From positions 1 through 64,000 of the forward strand of contig JBEVVR010000001.1 in NCBI GenBank assembly GCA_040507035.1: a stretch of DNA of 64,000 nt, written 5' to 3'. A program made the position numbers and the translations under genes. Below the pieces are notes generated by a model that saw only the letters and a program-made list of their open reading frames with translations, was not told the origin of the DNA and made no database searches. Positions 26,274 through 36,119 of the stretch are shown one piece after another (position 1 is the first letter of the stretch; every line of letters begins with the position of its first letter). This DNA comes from Thiodiazotropha sp040507035 (lineage in GTDB: Bacteria; Pseudomonadota; Gammaproteobacteria; Chromatiales; Chromatiaceae).

Positions 26274-26316
26274 CCCAGAATCCTTACTGCCGAGAATCGA
26301 TGCTTACTCATACGAG

Positions 26317-26727
26317 TCAGGATTCCTGATCGAGTGCAAATTGTATGGCTTCCATTCGTATTGAGTGATCTTCAATGCTGTTTCTTTCCCTTTTTAAATC
26401 TCGCAGACGCTGACCTGCCCATACGGTTGCAGACGTTTGCCCTTTCGATTTGTACTCAATCAGGTAGTTAAACAGCTCTTCCACCATATGCTCAATTCCG
26501 TCCTGCGAGCCAGCCACGAATGAGCTTTCATCGCCTTTGTTTCGATCAGTTACCAGAAGTCTCTGCGCAACAAATAGCGCAAGTGCCTGCTTGGCCTGCT
26601 TCAAGTCATGGTATGGCCCCAGTTGCGTGCCTTCGCGGGTATCGAAGTACCACTGCCCGTTTTCAGAAAACAACCGCTGGGTTCTGAATGGAGGATAGCC
26701 CTCTTCTCCGTAGCGATTTGCAATCAT
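26317..26727 (-). CDS. DUF6316-like small protein
   Basis: 136 residues, no signal or membrane segment. The N-terminal 60 residues show RYGEEGYPPFRTQRLFSENG and WYFDTREGTQLGPYHDLKQA, a pattern I associate with the DUF6316 domain found in many gammaproteobacteria. The remaining half is charged and probably helical. Function unknown. Convergent with osmC, 43 nt away. Confidence 0.6.
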   Translation of the reverse strand: MIANRYGEEGYPPFRTQRLFSENGQWYFDTREGTQLGPYHDLKQAKQALALFVAQRLLVTDRNKGDESSFVAGSQDGIEHMVEELFNYLIEYKSKGQTSATVWAGQRLRDLKRERNSIEDHSIRMEAIQFALDQES

Positions 26728-27050
26728 CTATTTGCCTCCCTCGATCCATAATCAGAGCGTCGCACTCTCTACATTTATTTTTAAGAACTCCATGAATCCA
26801 ACAGCTCAAACAGATGAGCAAGTGGAATTATAACTACAACGACCTTGAACAAGTACTTATGAAAACCCGAAAAAAACTATGCTTTTTTTTGTGAGATTCG
26901 TCTGTCCCAACTATTCATATAACCAGATTATAGGATTACGATCGAAACAGATTGGCCTAACATGCAATGGAAATGTAAATATTCTCAAATTGGATCATGG
27001 TATCTTGATTATACTGGTGAGCAGGTGTTATTTGAGATTGGAGCAAGAAG
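26728..27050. other. Gap before the PPK2 gene
   Basis: 323 bp, AT-rich. A 63-codon frame (26879–27070) overlaps the PPK2 start and has no ribosome site or recognisable content. Nothing else identified; the PPK2 promoter must lie here. Confidence 0.5.
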
Positions 27051-27971
27051 ATGGCAGAGACAGAAAATAATTTAGCCGGTGTGGATTGGCTCAAGGCGGA
27101 ACTGGAAGACGCTCTGGACGAAGATTATGAGCTCGAGATGTCTGAACCGGCACTCTCCATTGAATTGCGTCGCATCTACAAGAAAAAACACCCGCCGACA
27201 CTGGAGCGTCGTGAATACTTCAAATCTCTACTGGGTCTTCAGGCGGAACTCATCAAGTTACAGGATTGGGTTGAACATAGCGGTGAAAAGATTGTTGTCA
27301 TTTTTGAGGGGCGGGATGCAGCCGGCAAGGGCGGTGTCATCAAGCGCATCACACAACGCCTGAACCCCCGGGTATGCCGTGTTGTCGCACTCAACAAACC
27401 GACTGAAAAAGAGAGGACTCAATGGTATTTTCAGCGATATGTCGCGCACCTTCCGAGCGCTGGCGAGATCGTGCTCTTGGACCGTTCCTGGTATAACCGC
27501 TCAGGGGTCGAGCGGGTAATGGGCTTTGCCACAGCCGAACAGGTGGAAACGTTTTTCAACGATGTGCCTGAATTTGAGCGTTCTCTGGTTCGTTCGGGTA
27601 TCCGTCTGATCAAATATTGGTTCTCGATTACCGATGAAGAACAGCAATTGCGATTCCTGATGCGCATACACGATCCGCTCAAACAGTGGAAATTGAGTCC
27701 GATGGACCTTCAGTCCCGTGTACGTTGGGAGGATTACACCAAGGCCAAGGAGGAGACACTTGCACGCACCAACATCCCCGAAGCACCCTGGTTTATTGTA
27801 GAGGGCAATGATAAGAAACGGGCTCGGCTAAACTGTATTCATCACCTGCTCGAGCAAATTCCCTACATGGATAGTGATGACGATTCCATCTCACTCCCTG
27901 ACCGTGTATTCAATCCGAATTACGAGCGTCAGGTGCTGCCTTCTGAGCTCTATGTACCCAAACTGTATTAA
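27051..27971 (+). CDS. ppk2: Polyphosphate kinase 2 (PPK2)
   Basis: 306-residue cytosolic P-loop kinase that transfers phosphate between polyphosphate and nucleoside diphosphates. Walker A GRDAAGKGG at 87–95, Walker B and lid LLDRSWYNRSGVERVMGF (D144, R145), and KYWFSITDEEQQLRF, all diagnostic. One PPK2 domain with an N-terminal extension fits class I, ADP or GDP phosphorylating. ATG after AGCAAGAAG. Stands alone between two promoter-bearing gaps. Confidence 0.93.
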   Translation: MAETENNLAGVDWLKAELEDALDEDYELEMSEPALSIELRRIYKKKHPPTLERREYFKSLLGLQAELIKLQDWVEHSGEKIVVIFEGRDAAGKGGVIKRITQRLNPRVCRVVALNKPTEKERTQWYFQRYVAHLPSAGEIVLLDRSWYNRSGVERVMGFATAEQVETFFNDVPEFERSLVRSGIRLIKYWFSITDEEQQLRFLMRIHDPLKQWKLSPMDLQSRVRWEDYTKAKEETLARTNIPEAPWFIVEGNDKKRARLNCIHHLLEQIPYMDSDDDSISLPDRVFNPNYERQVLPSELYVPKLY

Positions 27972-28194
27972 CTGGGATGGGAACAAAAATCCGCCACCAG
28001 GTCGAATTGCCAAACCTAGAGTCAACATTCTTAACTTATTGATTATACCCACTTAAATCATGGAATTTCTGCAGATTTTTCGTTTCCATCTACAGATTTG
28101 GGCAGATTGGTGAGCTGATCTGGACTTTCCCTAGAAGTGGGTTAAGCTAAGAGTCACAAATCGGCGCACACAACAACCTAATGAAGGTGATGGA

Positions 28195-29328
28195 TTGAAT
28201 CAGGGCATCTCCGGCGAACGTACCACGGATCGGCGTTCCGGTAATGAGCGCCGCAAATCCCAGAATGATCGACAAGGGTCTCAACACCGTTTGTCTTGGG
28301 AAGACCAACGTGCACAGTATTGGACACGCCTGCTGTTTTGCGGCCTGGCGCTCCTCTATTTCAATTTTGGCGGCCCGGAACAGGTGCGCGATTGGACCAG
28401 CCTTCCTGTAGTCAATCTGGTATTCATCGCCTTCGGCATAGAAATACTCTTCTTCATGGGGCACGCTTCGCGGGTACCTCACGCACCCTGGCGCCGACGC
28501 CTGACCATGTGGGTGGACATAGCCGCAGCCTCATTTGCGGTATTGGCGGATACCACCGTCAGCTCACCGGGCTTTCTGGTTTTCCTGATGATTATCCTCG
28601 GCAACGGTATGCGCTATGGCCTGCGTCTGTTCGGTGAAGCTGTAATCGGCAGTCTTGGCGCCGCGTTGTTAATCGTCAGTGTGCGATTATATGACTACAT
28701 TGATCTGTTTTCGGTCAGCGCCATCTTCTTTCTTGTCTTCTTCACCATCATCGTTCTCTATGCCTACTCACTTACGGCAAAAATTGAACAGGGTCGTGCC
28801 AAACTGGCTCACGAACGCAACATCGATGCCTTGACCGGACTGTTGAACCGGCGCGCTCTGATCGAGCGCTCCACAAGCCTTTTCCAAGCACCACAGGACG
28901 ATAACGGCGTGGTGGTGTTGTTCGCGGATCTCGATGGCTTTAAGACCGTCAATGACACCCATGGTCACCATGTGGGTGATCGTGTACTCTCTGCAGTGGC
29001 CGCCTGCATCGCCAAGACGGTACGCAGCGATGACCTGGTTGCACGCTATGGTGGAGATGAGTTCCTGCTATTACTACCCTCTGCCACCAAGGACGGCGGG
29101 GAGTTTGTGGCTCGGCGTATACGCCAGTCGATCGATGACTATGCTCGAGAAAACGGCATCGACATCAGCATCTCAATAGGTTTGGGTAAATATCCCGAGC
29201 ATGGCATTGATCTTGAGAGCGTTATCAGCTGCGTCGACAAGGCCATGTATCGCAGCAAACTGGAACATGGCGGAGGTGCTATTTTACATGTGGAAGGTAG
29301 TGAAATAGAGTCCTCTAGCCAGGCTTGA
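28195..29328 (+). CDS. Membrane diguanylate cyclase (GGDEF)
   Basis: 377 residues from a TTG start 5 nt after AAGGTG. An Arg/Asp/Gln-rich hydrophilic leader (1–32, with DRRSGNERR) precedes about six membrane helices (about 43–200), then a GGDEF domain with the intact motif at 286–290 (RYGGDEF) and inhibitory site R277/D280. No EAL. Predicted product-inhibited c-di-GMP synthase at the inner membrane. The membrane sensor resembles no family I can name. Confidence 0.87.
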   Translation: MNQGISGERTTDRRSGNERRKSQNDRQGSQHRLSWEDQRAQYWTRLLFCGLALLYFNFGGPEQVRDWTSLPVVNLVFIAFGIEILFFMGHASRVPHAPWRRRLTMWVDIAAASFAVLADTTVSSPGFLVFLMIILGNGMRYGLRLFGEAVIGSLGAALLIVSVRLYDYIDLFSVSAIFFLVFFTIIVLYAYSLTAKIEQGRAKLAHERNIDALTGLLNRRALIERSTSLFQAPQDDNGVVVLFADLDGFKTVNDTHGHHVGDRVLSAVAACIAKTVRSDDLVARYGGDEFLLLLPSATKDGGEFVARRIRQSIDDYARENGIDISISIGLGKYPEHGIDLESVISCVDKAMYRSKLEHGGGAILHVEGSEIESSSQA

Positions 29329-29366
29329 TAAAGGCCTAGAATAGTCGATTTAGAGGGGTGCCATAA

Positions 29367-29891
29367 TTGAAACTGTTAGCATTTGCAGCGAGTAGCAGTA
29401 AGAGATCGATAAACAAACACTTGGTGACCTATGCTGCCAGTTTATTGGATGGCGCCGAAACCGAAGTCTTGGATTTAAACGATTATGAATTGCCACTGTT
29501 CAGTGTCGATAGAGAGGAACAATTGGGCCAACCCCAGCCGGCGAAGGATTTCTTGGCCAAAATAGAGGCCTGCGATGCGCTTATTATCTCGTTTGCCGAG
29601 CACAATGGATCATACACCGCGGCCTATAAAAATCTCTTTGATTGGTGCTCCAGAATCAACAAAAAAGTCTACCACGAAAAACCGGTTGTACTGCTCTCGG
29701 CATCCCCTGGTGCAGGGGGGGGAGCGAGCGTCCTCTCCTTGGCTATCGCTTCAGCCCCCTTTTTTGGGGCGTCGGTGAAGGCAAGCCTTTCGATACCGAA
29801 CTTTCACCAGAACTTCGACCTGCAAAGCGGCGTACTGACTAACCAAGACCTGAATGCCAAATTGGTTGAGGCGGTAGCTTGTTTGAAGTGA
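29367..29891 (+). CDS. NADPH-dependent FMN reductase family protein
   Basis: 174-residue flavodoxin-like protein that reduces flavin, quinone or chromate with NAD(P)H. The N-terminal phosphate loop ASSSKRSINKHL, EHNGSYTAAYKNLFDW and LLSASPGAGGG are the FMN-binding segments of the family. TTG start, with GAGGGG about 9 nt upstream. It follows the cyclase by 38 nt and may be co-transcribed; no functional link is clear. Confidence 0.85.
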   Translation: MKLLAFAASSSKRSINKHLVTYAASLLDGAETEVLDLNDYELPLFSVDREEQLGQPQPAKDFLAKIEACDALIISFAEHNGSYTAAYKNLFDWCSRINKKVYHEKPVVLLSASPGAGGGASVLSLAIASAPFFGASVKASLSIPNFHQNFDLQSGVLTNQDLNAKLVEAVACLK

Positions 29892-29905
29892 CAGTCTATA
29901 AATAA

Positions 29906-30880
29906 TTACCGCCTGGCAATAAAGATAGCCCTTCGTGGTGCAGGATAGCCCTCGATGGTCAAGTTGCTGTCATCCGGATCAAGATAGTCCCGCAGTGATT
30001 CAAAGCGCATCCACTCTGTCGAACGTTGCTCTTCGATTGTGGTAACCGAAACATCGACCAGTTTCACATCACGAAATCCCACCCGTTTCAGCCAATTGTG
30101 AAGCGTCATGGGGGTAGGGATAAACCAGACATTACGCATCTTGGCATAGCGCCCCTTAGGCACTAACACCTCGTTTTCAGCGCCTTCGATCACCAGGGTT
30201 TCCAACACCAGCTCACCGCCCTCGCACAATGCATCTCTAAGTTCAATCAAGTGTGCGAAGGGTGATTGTCGATGATAGAAGACACCCATCGAGAAAACAC
30301 TATCGAAGGCCTTGAGGTTGGATGGCAGTTGCTCGATGCCGAGGGGAAAGAGGTGTACCGGGTGTTGAGCACCAAGAAAGTGTTTAATGGCTTCGAACTG
30401 GATCACAAACAGCTGGGTAGGATCGATTCCGATGACAAGCTCAGCCCCCTCGCCCAGCATGCGCCAAGCGTGGTATCCGTTTCCGCAGCCGACATCGAGC
30501 ACGATTCGACCCTGTAACGGTTGGATCTCCTGTCTCAACCTCTCCCACTTAAGGTCCGAGCGCCACTCTGTATCCAAATGGATACCACAAATCTCGTAGG
30601 GTCCCTTGCGCCAGGGGTGCAAGCCGGATAAAAGCCGCATCAAACCATCTCGTGTGGTCTGATCACAATCGCCCGGTTCCCCTGCCCTTACCTTCGCTGT
30701 TTGAAGGTCGATGGATGAGACCGATATTCGAGGCAGCTCGTAAAGCATATCATGCCATCGCTCCAAGTCACCATGAGACCTCTCACGCCAGATCCTCTCC
30801 ACCTCTTGGGGCAACTGCTGCAACCACTTACCTAGCGGCCGCTCCATGAAGGCCTCTCGCCAAGCCCACTGTTGTTTCAT
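29906..30880 (-). CDS. cmoB: tRNA U34 carboxymethyltransferase CmoB
   Basis: 324-residue enzyme that moves the carboxymethyl group of carboxy-SAM onto 5-hydroxyuridine-34, giving cmo5U in the anticodon of several tRNAs. SAM-fold motif I VLDVGCGNGYHAWRM, then GIDPTQLFVIQFEA and SMGVFYHRQSP, all CmoB hallmarks; the end YPAPRRAIFIARR is typical. Overlaps cmoA by ATGA. Confidence 0.96.
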   Translation of the reverse strand: MKQQWAWREAFMERPLGKWLQQLPQEVERIWRERSHGDLERWHDMLYELPRISVSSIDLQTAKVRAGEPGDCDQTTRDGLMRLLSGLHPWRKGPYEICGIHLDTEWRSDLKWERLRQEIQPLQGRIVLDVGCGNGYHAWRMLGEGAELVIGIDPTQLFVIQFEAIKHFLGAQHPVHLFPLGIEQLPSNLKAFDSVFSMGVFYHRQSPFAHLIELRDALCEGGELVLETLVIEGAENEVLVPKGRYAKMRNVWFIPTPMTLHNWLKRVGFRDVKLVDVSVTTIEEQRSTEWMRFESLRDYLDPDDSNLTIEGYPAPRRAIFIARR

Positions 30881-31614
30881 TTGATCGCCAACAGGGATAC
30901 GAAATTAAAACATTGAAACCAGACCTCCACGGTGGAAAAGCCAACTGTTTTCAAGCGATCAGTATGGCATTTCAGGCTCTCGGGTATCAGCACCTCTTCT
31001 AAGGCGGAACGTTTTTGACTGATCTCCAAATCAGAATAACCCTGGGCCTTTTTAAAGTTGTGATGCATCTCGGTAAAGAGTTGCTGGGAGGTCTCGTTGG
31101 GCAGGGATATCTTCTCAGACAGTATCAACTGTCCCCCTGGCAGCATACCCGTGTGAATCATCTTCAACACCGACATCCGGTCTTCTGCCGGCACAAACTG
31201 CAGGGTAAAGTTGAGTACCACCATCGATGCCTGTCGAATCCTCAGATCGCGAATGTCCGCGCAGATCAACTCAACCGCCGGATCCTGGCAAGATTCAGCA
31301 AGTCTGGCCTTGGCTCTGGCCAACATTGCCGGCGAGTTGTCGATCCCGACCAAATGTACATCTTTTGCCTCGATAGCGGAGTGTATCACCAGCAACGCCG
31401 CTCCCAGGGAGCAGCCGAGATCGTAGCAGTAGGAACCCGCCTGAATACGCTGCGCAGCAAGGGTGCCGATCATGTTGATGATTGTCCCGTACCCGGGGAC
31501 GGAACGGTTAATCATGTCAGGGAAGACTCGGGCTACCCTCTCATCAAAGATAAAATCGGGAACAATATCCTGGGCCTCTGTATATAGCCGGTCTTTATTT
31601 GATTCTTCCGCCAT
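30877..31614 (-). CDS. cmoA: Carboxy-S-adenosyl-L-methionine synthase CmoA
   Basis: 245 residues; makes carboxy-SAM from SAM and prephenate, the cofactor used by CmoB. Motifs FIFDERVARVFPDMINRSVPGY split over the N-terminus, YDLGCSLGAALL as SAM motif I, and NFTLQFVPAEDR. Overlapping start and stop with cmoB indicates coupled translation, as in other gammaproteobacteria. Confidence 0.96.
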   Translation of the reverse strand: MAEESNKDRLYTEAQDIVPDFIFDERVARVFPDMINRSVPGYGTIINMIGTLAAQRIQAGSYCYDLGCSLGAALLVIHSAIEAKDVHLVGIDNSPAMLARAKARLAESCQDPAVELICADIRDLRIRQASMVVLNFTLQFVPAEDRMSVLKMIHTGMLPGGQLILSEKISLPNETSQQLFTEMHHNFKKAQGYSDLEISQKRSALEEVLIPESLKCHTDRLKTVGFSTVEVWFQCFNFVSLLAIK

Positions 31615-31647
31615 CGTATCTTTTGTGCAGCCAGGTCTTATGCCTGC

Positions 31648-32922
31648 CTACTCCTCCAACCTGGCAGCCCGTTCCCCGGCGTCGACATCGACGAAGTTCA
31701 GCAGAACGCCACCAATGATAAAGAGTATGCTAACGGAGAGGATCGACAATCTAGTATCTCCGGTAAGCACACCGATCCAACCCATCAACAGCGGCCCCAG
31801 CACTGTCGCAAATTTACCAAGCATGTTGTAAAAGCCAAAGAACTCCGCCGATTGATTGGATGGAATCAGTCGTGCATAGAGGGAACGGGATAGCGCCTGG
31901 ATGCCACCCTGCACCAAACCAATCGCGATTGCCAACAGATAGAACTCCCATACCGCTTCCATATGATAGGCCCAGAGTAAAATCATCAGGTAGATGAAAA
32001 TGGCGATCATTATGCCCTGCTTGGGACCACGCCGGTTACCGATCTCACCAAACACGATAGCGGCGGGAAAACCGACGAATTGGGTAATCAGCAGGGCGAT
32101 CATGAGATTGTTGGCATCGAAACCGATGGAAAGACCAAAATCGACGGCCATTCTTACAATGGTATCGACACCATCGATATAGCACCAATAAGCAATCAGA
32201 AAGAGGAAGGTCATACGCAGCTGTTTCAGTTTACCGAAGGTCTCGAGCAGCTGACGAAAGCCTGCAACGAGCCACGACTTTTGAGCTTTCCCCAACTTTG
32301 GCTCTTCAACCATCAGGAACAGCGGTATGGAGAATAGTGCCCACCACAAGGCGACCAATACGAATGATAGCTTGACAGCCTGAGAGGCATCGGCGAGACC
32401 GAAAAACTCGGGGAACAGAGTCATCAATACATTAAAGGTGAACAACAGCCCGCCGCCGAGATAACCGAAAGCAAACCCGTAGGCTGAAACCTTGTCATAG
32501 TGCTGTTTTTGGGTCACCGACACCATCAGGGCGTCATAGAAGATATTGCCACCGGAAAATCCAAGCACAGCCAAGCCGTAAAGCACCAGGGCCATGGCCC
32601 AGTTTCCCATGGCCACCAGATAGAGGGAACCGGTCATGACAATGCCCATAGCCGCAAAGAAGAGCAGAAATCTCTTTTTTGCCCCCCCTTGGTCGGCGAG
32701 GGCTCCCAGCAATGGCGCCACACAGACCACAATGATGCTCGCCAGCGAGTTGGCCAGCCCCAAGCGGAAGGTGCTTTCGGTTACCGCAACATCGGCACTC
32801 CAGTATTGCTTGAAGAAGATCGGGAAAAAACCGGCCATCACCGTGGTGGCGAAGGCGGAATTTGCCCAATCATAGAGGCTCCATGCGAGAACCTTTGGCT
32901 CCCTTAACAGGTTGCTGGGCAA
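31648..32922 (-). CDS. MFS transporter of the UMF1 (Atg22-like) family
   Basis: 424-residue inner-membrane carrier with about 12 helices. N-terminal LAWSLYDWANSAFATTVMAGFF is the mark of the UMF1/Atg22-like family; further marks GGNIFYDALM and QALSRSLYARLIP. Substrate unknown; relatives export amino acids or are uncharacterised. The start appears to be TTG, 6 nt after the stop of the response-regulator gene, suggesting the carrier is in the same transcript as the two-component pair upstream. Confidence 0.82.
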   Translation of the reverse strand: MPSNLLREPKVLAWSLYDWANSAFATTVMAGFFPIFFKQYWSADVAVTESTFRLGLANSLASIIVVCVAPLLGALADQGGAKKRFLLFFAAMGIVMTGSLYLVAMGNWAMALVLYGLAVLGFSGGNIFYDALMVSVTQKQHYDKVSAYGFAFGYLGGGLLFTFNVLMTLFPEFFGLADASQAVKLSFVLVALWWALFSIPLFLMVEEPKLGKAQKSWLVAGFRQLLETFGKLKQLRMTFLFLIAYWCYIDGVDTIVRMAVDFGLSIGFDANNLMIALLITQFVGFPAAIVFGEIGNRRGPKQGIMIAIFIYLMILLWAYHMEAVWEFYLLAIAIGLVQGGIQALSRSLYARLIPSNQSAEFFGFYNMLGKFATVLGPLLMGWIGVLTGDTRLSILSVSILFIIGGVLLNFVDVDAGERAARLEE

Positions 32923-32928
32923 TTTCAG

Positions 32929-33564
32929 TTACTCTTCGCTGCTCGACTCACTGAGAGTGAGATTGGCATTGATTGCCATTCTAACCAATTCAGCCAGCGA
33001 ATTGGCCTGCATCTTTTCCATGACTCGGGCACGATGCGCCTCGACGGTTTTTGCACTTACCCCCAAACTGGAGGCGATCTCCTTGTTCGCCTTGCCGTTG
33101 GTCACCATTACCATCACTTCGTGCTCCCTTGGTGTCAGGCGTGCCAGGCGGGTGGCGATCTCTGCGCGCTGCGCTTGCATATCCCGCTGCTTCACATCCA
33201 ATGCCAAAGCATGACGGATGCTCTCGAGCAATAATTCATCATTGAAAGGCTTTTCGATGAAATCGACTGCTCCGGACTTCATCGCTCTCACCGCCATGGG
33301 AACGTCGCCATGACCGGTAATAATAATCACCGGTATGGCAATCTGGTTTTCTCGCAGGTACTCCTGCAACTCCAAACCACTCATTCCCGGCATACGAACA
33401 TCCAGCAACAGGCAACCGGACCTTCCTGGATAGTAACTGTTGATAAAGGCGTCCGCCGATTCGAAAGTCTCCACCTGCATGGAAACCGATTCGATAAGCC
33501 ATTTAAGCGAATTCCGCATGGCTTGATCATCATCAACTACAAAGACTGTTGGTGGATTGGTCAT
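32929..33564 (-). CDS. FixJ-family response regulator (receiver–LuxR HTH)
   Basis: 211 residues. Receiver domain 1–120 with D10–D12 pocket, phospho-acceptor D55 (LLLDVRMPGMSG) and K in EKPF; LuxR-type helix-turn-helix at about 140–200 (LTPREHEVMVMVTNGKANKE, VSAKTVEAHRARVMEKM). The ATG at 33564 is preferred; an in-frame TTG at 33573 overlaps the kinase stop. Pairs with the upstream sensor kinase. Confidence 0.9.
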   Translation of the reverse strand: MTNPPTVFVVDDDQAMRNSLKWLIESVSMQVETFESADAFINSYYPGRSGCLLLDVRMPGMSGLELQEYLRENQIAIPVIIITGHGDVPMAVRAMKSGAVDFIEKPFNDELLLESIRHALALDVKQRDMQAQRAEIATRLARLTPREHEVMVMVTNGKANKEIASSLGVSAKTVEAHRARVMEKMQANSLAELVRMAINANLTLSESSSEE

Positions 33565-33569
33565 CTTAT

Positions 33570-36119
33570 TCAAAATCCCGGTAATTCAAGTTTAGGATCA
33601 GATGGCAGTATGACGTGAAAGGTTGAGCCTTTGCCAAGCTCTGAATCAACCTCGATCGTGCCATGATGATCTTGCATGATTTTCTGGCTAATCCGCAACC
33701 CCATTCCCATACCGCTTTTCTTGGTTGAAAAGAAGGCGTCAAAGAGGTGATCAAGCGTCTCTTCTGCTATACCTGGGCCGGAATCACTGACCAGAACTTT
33801 CACCTTCTTGCTATTGATCCGCTGTGCTTTCAGGTTGAGCCTACGTTCACCCACGGCAACCTGCTTCATGGCATCGATGGCATTGCGAACCAGGTTCAGC
33901 AGTACCTGCTCGACCTGAACCAAATCAACCATCACAGGCAGAACTTCATCACTCAAATCCACACTGATTTCCACCTTTTGGCGATTGGCCTCGAATTCTA
34001 CGAAGGAGGCGACCTCGAGGACCAGGTGATTGAGGTTGGCCGCCTCACGCTCCTGGGGTCGTTTGCCTACAAGCGCGCGCAACCGCTTGATTATCTCTCC
34101 TGCCCTTTCGGCCTGTACGGTAATCTGTGCCATGGCATCCAACAATTCCGCCTCACCGCCTGCGCCCGATTGAATACGTCGAACACAACCACTGGCAAAA
34201 TTGATTATCGCGGAGAGCGGTTGATTAAGTTCGTGAGCCAATCCTGTTGACATCTCTCCCATTGTACTGAGCCGGCAAACATGGACAAGCTCAGACTGAT
34301 GTTGTCTGCTTTGTAGTTCCGCCATACGCATCTGGGTAAAGTCCCGTCCATAGATATTGACATAATCCAACTCCATGATGGGAGCCAGTTGCAGGGAAAA
34401 GATCTGCTCCTCTATACTGATTTCATAAACCTTGTCCCCCCCCTCCCTAAGTACGCTAGCGACCAGATTACGCCAGTAGAGAGGCAGCGTCTGACCACGC
34501 TCACAATCCCAATAAGTCAGCAGTGGATCGCTGGCGTCATTTGCATACACAATGACCCCCCTGTCATTGATGCGCATCACAGGATTGGGATTTTCGCTGG
34601 CGAGTTTCGCCAAACTTTTGATCTCACGCTCGGCCTGTATTCGCTCGCTGATATCTCGAAGATAGACATTGAAGACGGTCTGATTTTGTAGATGAATCGA
34701 AATTACCGAGCACTCAATCTCCTTCTCCTCGCCTCGGTTGGTTACCGCCATCATCAGCTGGTCCTGACACATATCTCCTCTGGTGCTACGCTTCATACAC
34801 TGCCCCAACATATCGCGGAAGCGCTGGCGATCATCGATTTTGATTGCGATCTCTTCAAAACGTCGTCCTATCAACATCTCCCTGGAATATCCAAATGTAT
34901 TGCATGCCGTTACATTGACCTCCACAACCACTCCCTGCTCATTCAAGGTGACAATCGAAACCATGGAGTTATCGAATAGTGCGCTTTTCAGAACCTCGGT
35001 CTCCCGAATCCGCTTCTCCTGCTTGTCATGCAACTTGTCACGAGCCGTAATCAACTGTCTGAAAAACCGCTTTACCCAATCCTCCAGTTGAAGCAGTTGA
35101 TTGCCTTTTTGAATAACCGGTTGCTGCACCCCCAGTGCCTGCTGACCATAGCGGGAGATGCGCTGTAAGACCTGATTGATCTTGGCGGATATCAGGTAGA
35201 TGATGAAGGAGAACGCAATCACATAGACCAGGGCTGCGAACAGACGGTCCAGCTGAGCCAGCTTGGTAATATTACTAAGTGTCTGCTGTACCATGTCCTG
35301 TGACACCATGGTGGTAAAAAGTGGATTCTGCTCCAATGACTGATCATGGGTAATGGCCTGGGATGTCAGCAGATAGCTGTCACGCCAATCCCGCAAATAG
35401 GAACCCCTGGGGATCTGCTCGTTGTCACTGCTGACTAATAATCGCTGATCATCCGAGTCAACCAGTGCAATCAGGGTATCTGTGCCATGAGCCATCTTCT
35501 GTGATTCTGCAAGAAAATGCTGATTGATTTCGACGATCAACAGTATTACTGCAGGATCCGTCTCCTCCTGATAGGCGATATTCGACCACACCAAGAGATA
35601 GGGAGAGCCATTGAGCAGAACAATGTCCGTGACGTCGCGACCGGTATAAAGTTCAATGACGCGTTCCACACTGAATGGCAGTAGTTTGTTTTGATAGATC
35701 TCCCGCGCATTACCGCGGGTATCCAAGAGTACGACTTGGCTTGGCTCGATCAAACTTACCCTGGGGTGGCCCGGCTCGAGCCAACTCGGTGTCTCATTGT
35801 AGTATTTCGCCCGCTGCGCCGACTCTTGCCAGGAGAAGGAGTTGAGATAGGTAATCAGCTGCCAATGATTGGAGAGGCTGTGCCCCTGAAGCTGCCACTC
35901 CCGTAAAAACTCCTCAAATCGACGGCGGGTCTCCACTGCGCGCACATCCAACCGGCTTACCAGCTCATTGTGAAACACCTGTTCAAGATGCCTTCCCTGA
36001 ATCGGATCCAGCAACAGCCAGGTAACCATACCGCATATGATTCCTGCCAGGAGGGAGAGCGCAGGTAGCGGGATATTGACCAGCCTGGCCCGCCATTTTT
36101 GTGTTTTGAAAATAGTCAT
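33570..36119 (-). CDS. Membrane sensor histidine kinase with periplasmic and PAS domains
   Basis: 849 residues. Helix near 15–37, a large periplasmic region (about 40–290, Cache-like), a second helix near 297–313, two PAS-type segments (about 385–500 and 510–610), then HisKA with H629 (GLAHELNQPLSAI) and HATPase (NLVRNAIDAM, DSGPGI, KSGMGMGLRI). The kinase core is of the FixL/DctB/TtrS group. No heme-ligand histidine of FixL type was found in the PAS segments. A periplasmic small ligand is the likely input; identity unknown. Overlaps or abuts the FixJ-like gene. Confidence 0.88.
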   Translation of the reverse strand: MTIFKTQKWRARLVNIPLPALSLLAGIICGMVTWLLLDPIQGRHLEQVFHNELVSRLDVRAVETRRRFEEFLREWQLQGHSLSNHWQLITYLNSFSWQESAQRAKYYNETPSWLEPGHPRVSLIEPSQVVLLDTRGNAREIYQNKLLPFSVERVIELYTGRDVTDIVLLNGSPYLLVWSNIAYQEETDPAVILLIVEINQHFLAESQKMAHGTDTLIALVDSDDQRLLVSSDNEQIPRGSYLRDWRDSYLLTSQAITHDQSLEQNPLFTTMVSQDMVQQTLSNITKLAQLDRLFAALVYVIAFSFIIYLISAKINQVLQRISRYGQQALGVQQPVIQKGNQLLQLEDWVKRFFRQLITARDKLHDKQEKRIRETEVLKSALFDNSMVSIVTLNEQGVVVEVNVTACNTFGYSREMLIGRRFEEIAIKIDDRQRFRDMLGQCMKRSTRGDMCQDQLMMAVTNRGEEKEIECSVISIHLQNQTVFNVYLRDISERIQAEREIKSLAKLASENPNPVMRINDRGVIVYANDASDPLLTYWDCERGQTLPLYWRNLVASVLREGGDKVYEISIEEQIFSLQLAPIMELDYVNIYGRDFTQMRMAELQSRQHQSELVHVCRLSTMGEMSTGLAHELNQPLSAIINFASGCVRRIQSGAGGEAELLDAMAQITVQAERAGEIIKRLRALVGKRPQEREAANLNHLVLEVASFVEFEANRQKVEISVDLSDEVLPVMVDLVQVEQVLLNLVRNAIDAMKQVAVGERRLNLKAQRINSKKVKVLVSDSGPGIAEETLDHLFDAFFSTKKSGMGMGLRISQKIMQDHHGTIEVDSELGKGSTFHVILPSDPKLELPGF

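Noticed and set aside
26879..27070. 63-codon frame before PPK2
   Set aside because: No ribosome site, overlaps the PPK2 start in another frame, composition typical of AT-rich noncoding DNA.
33570..36119. Naming the kinase FixL
   Set aside because: The PAS segments lack an evident heme-binding histidine motif and the protein has a large periplasmic sensor.
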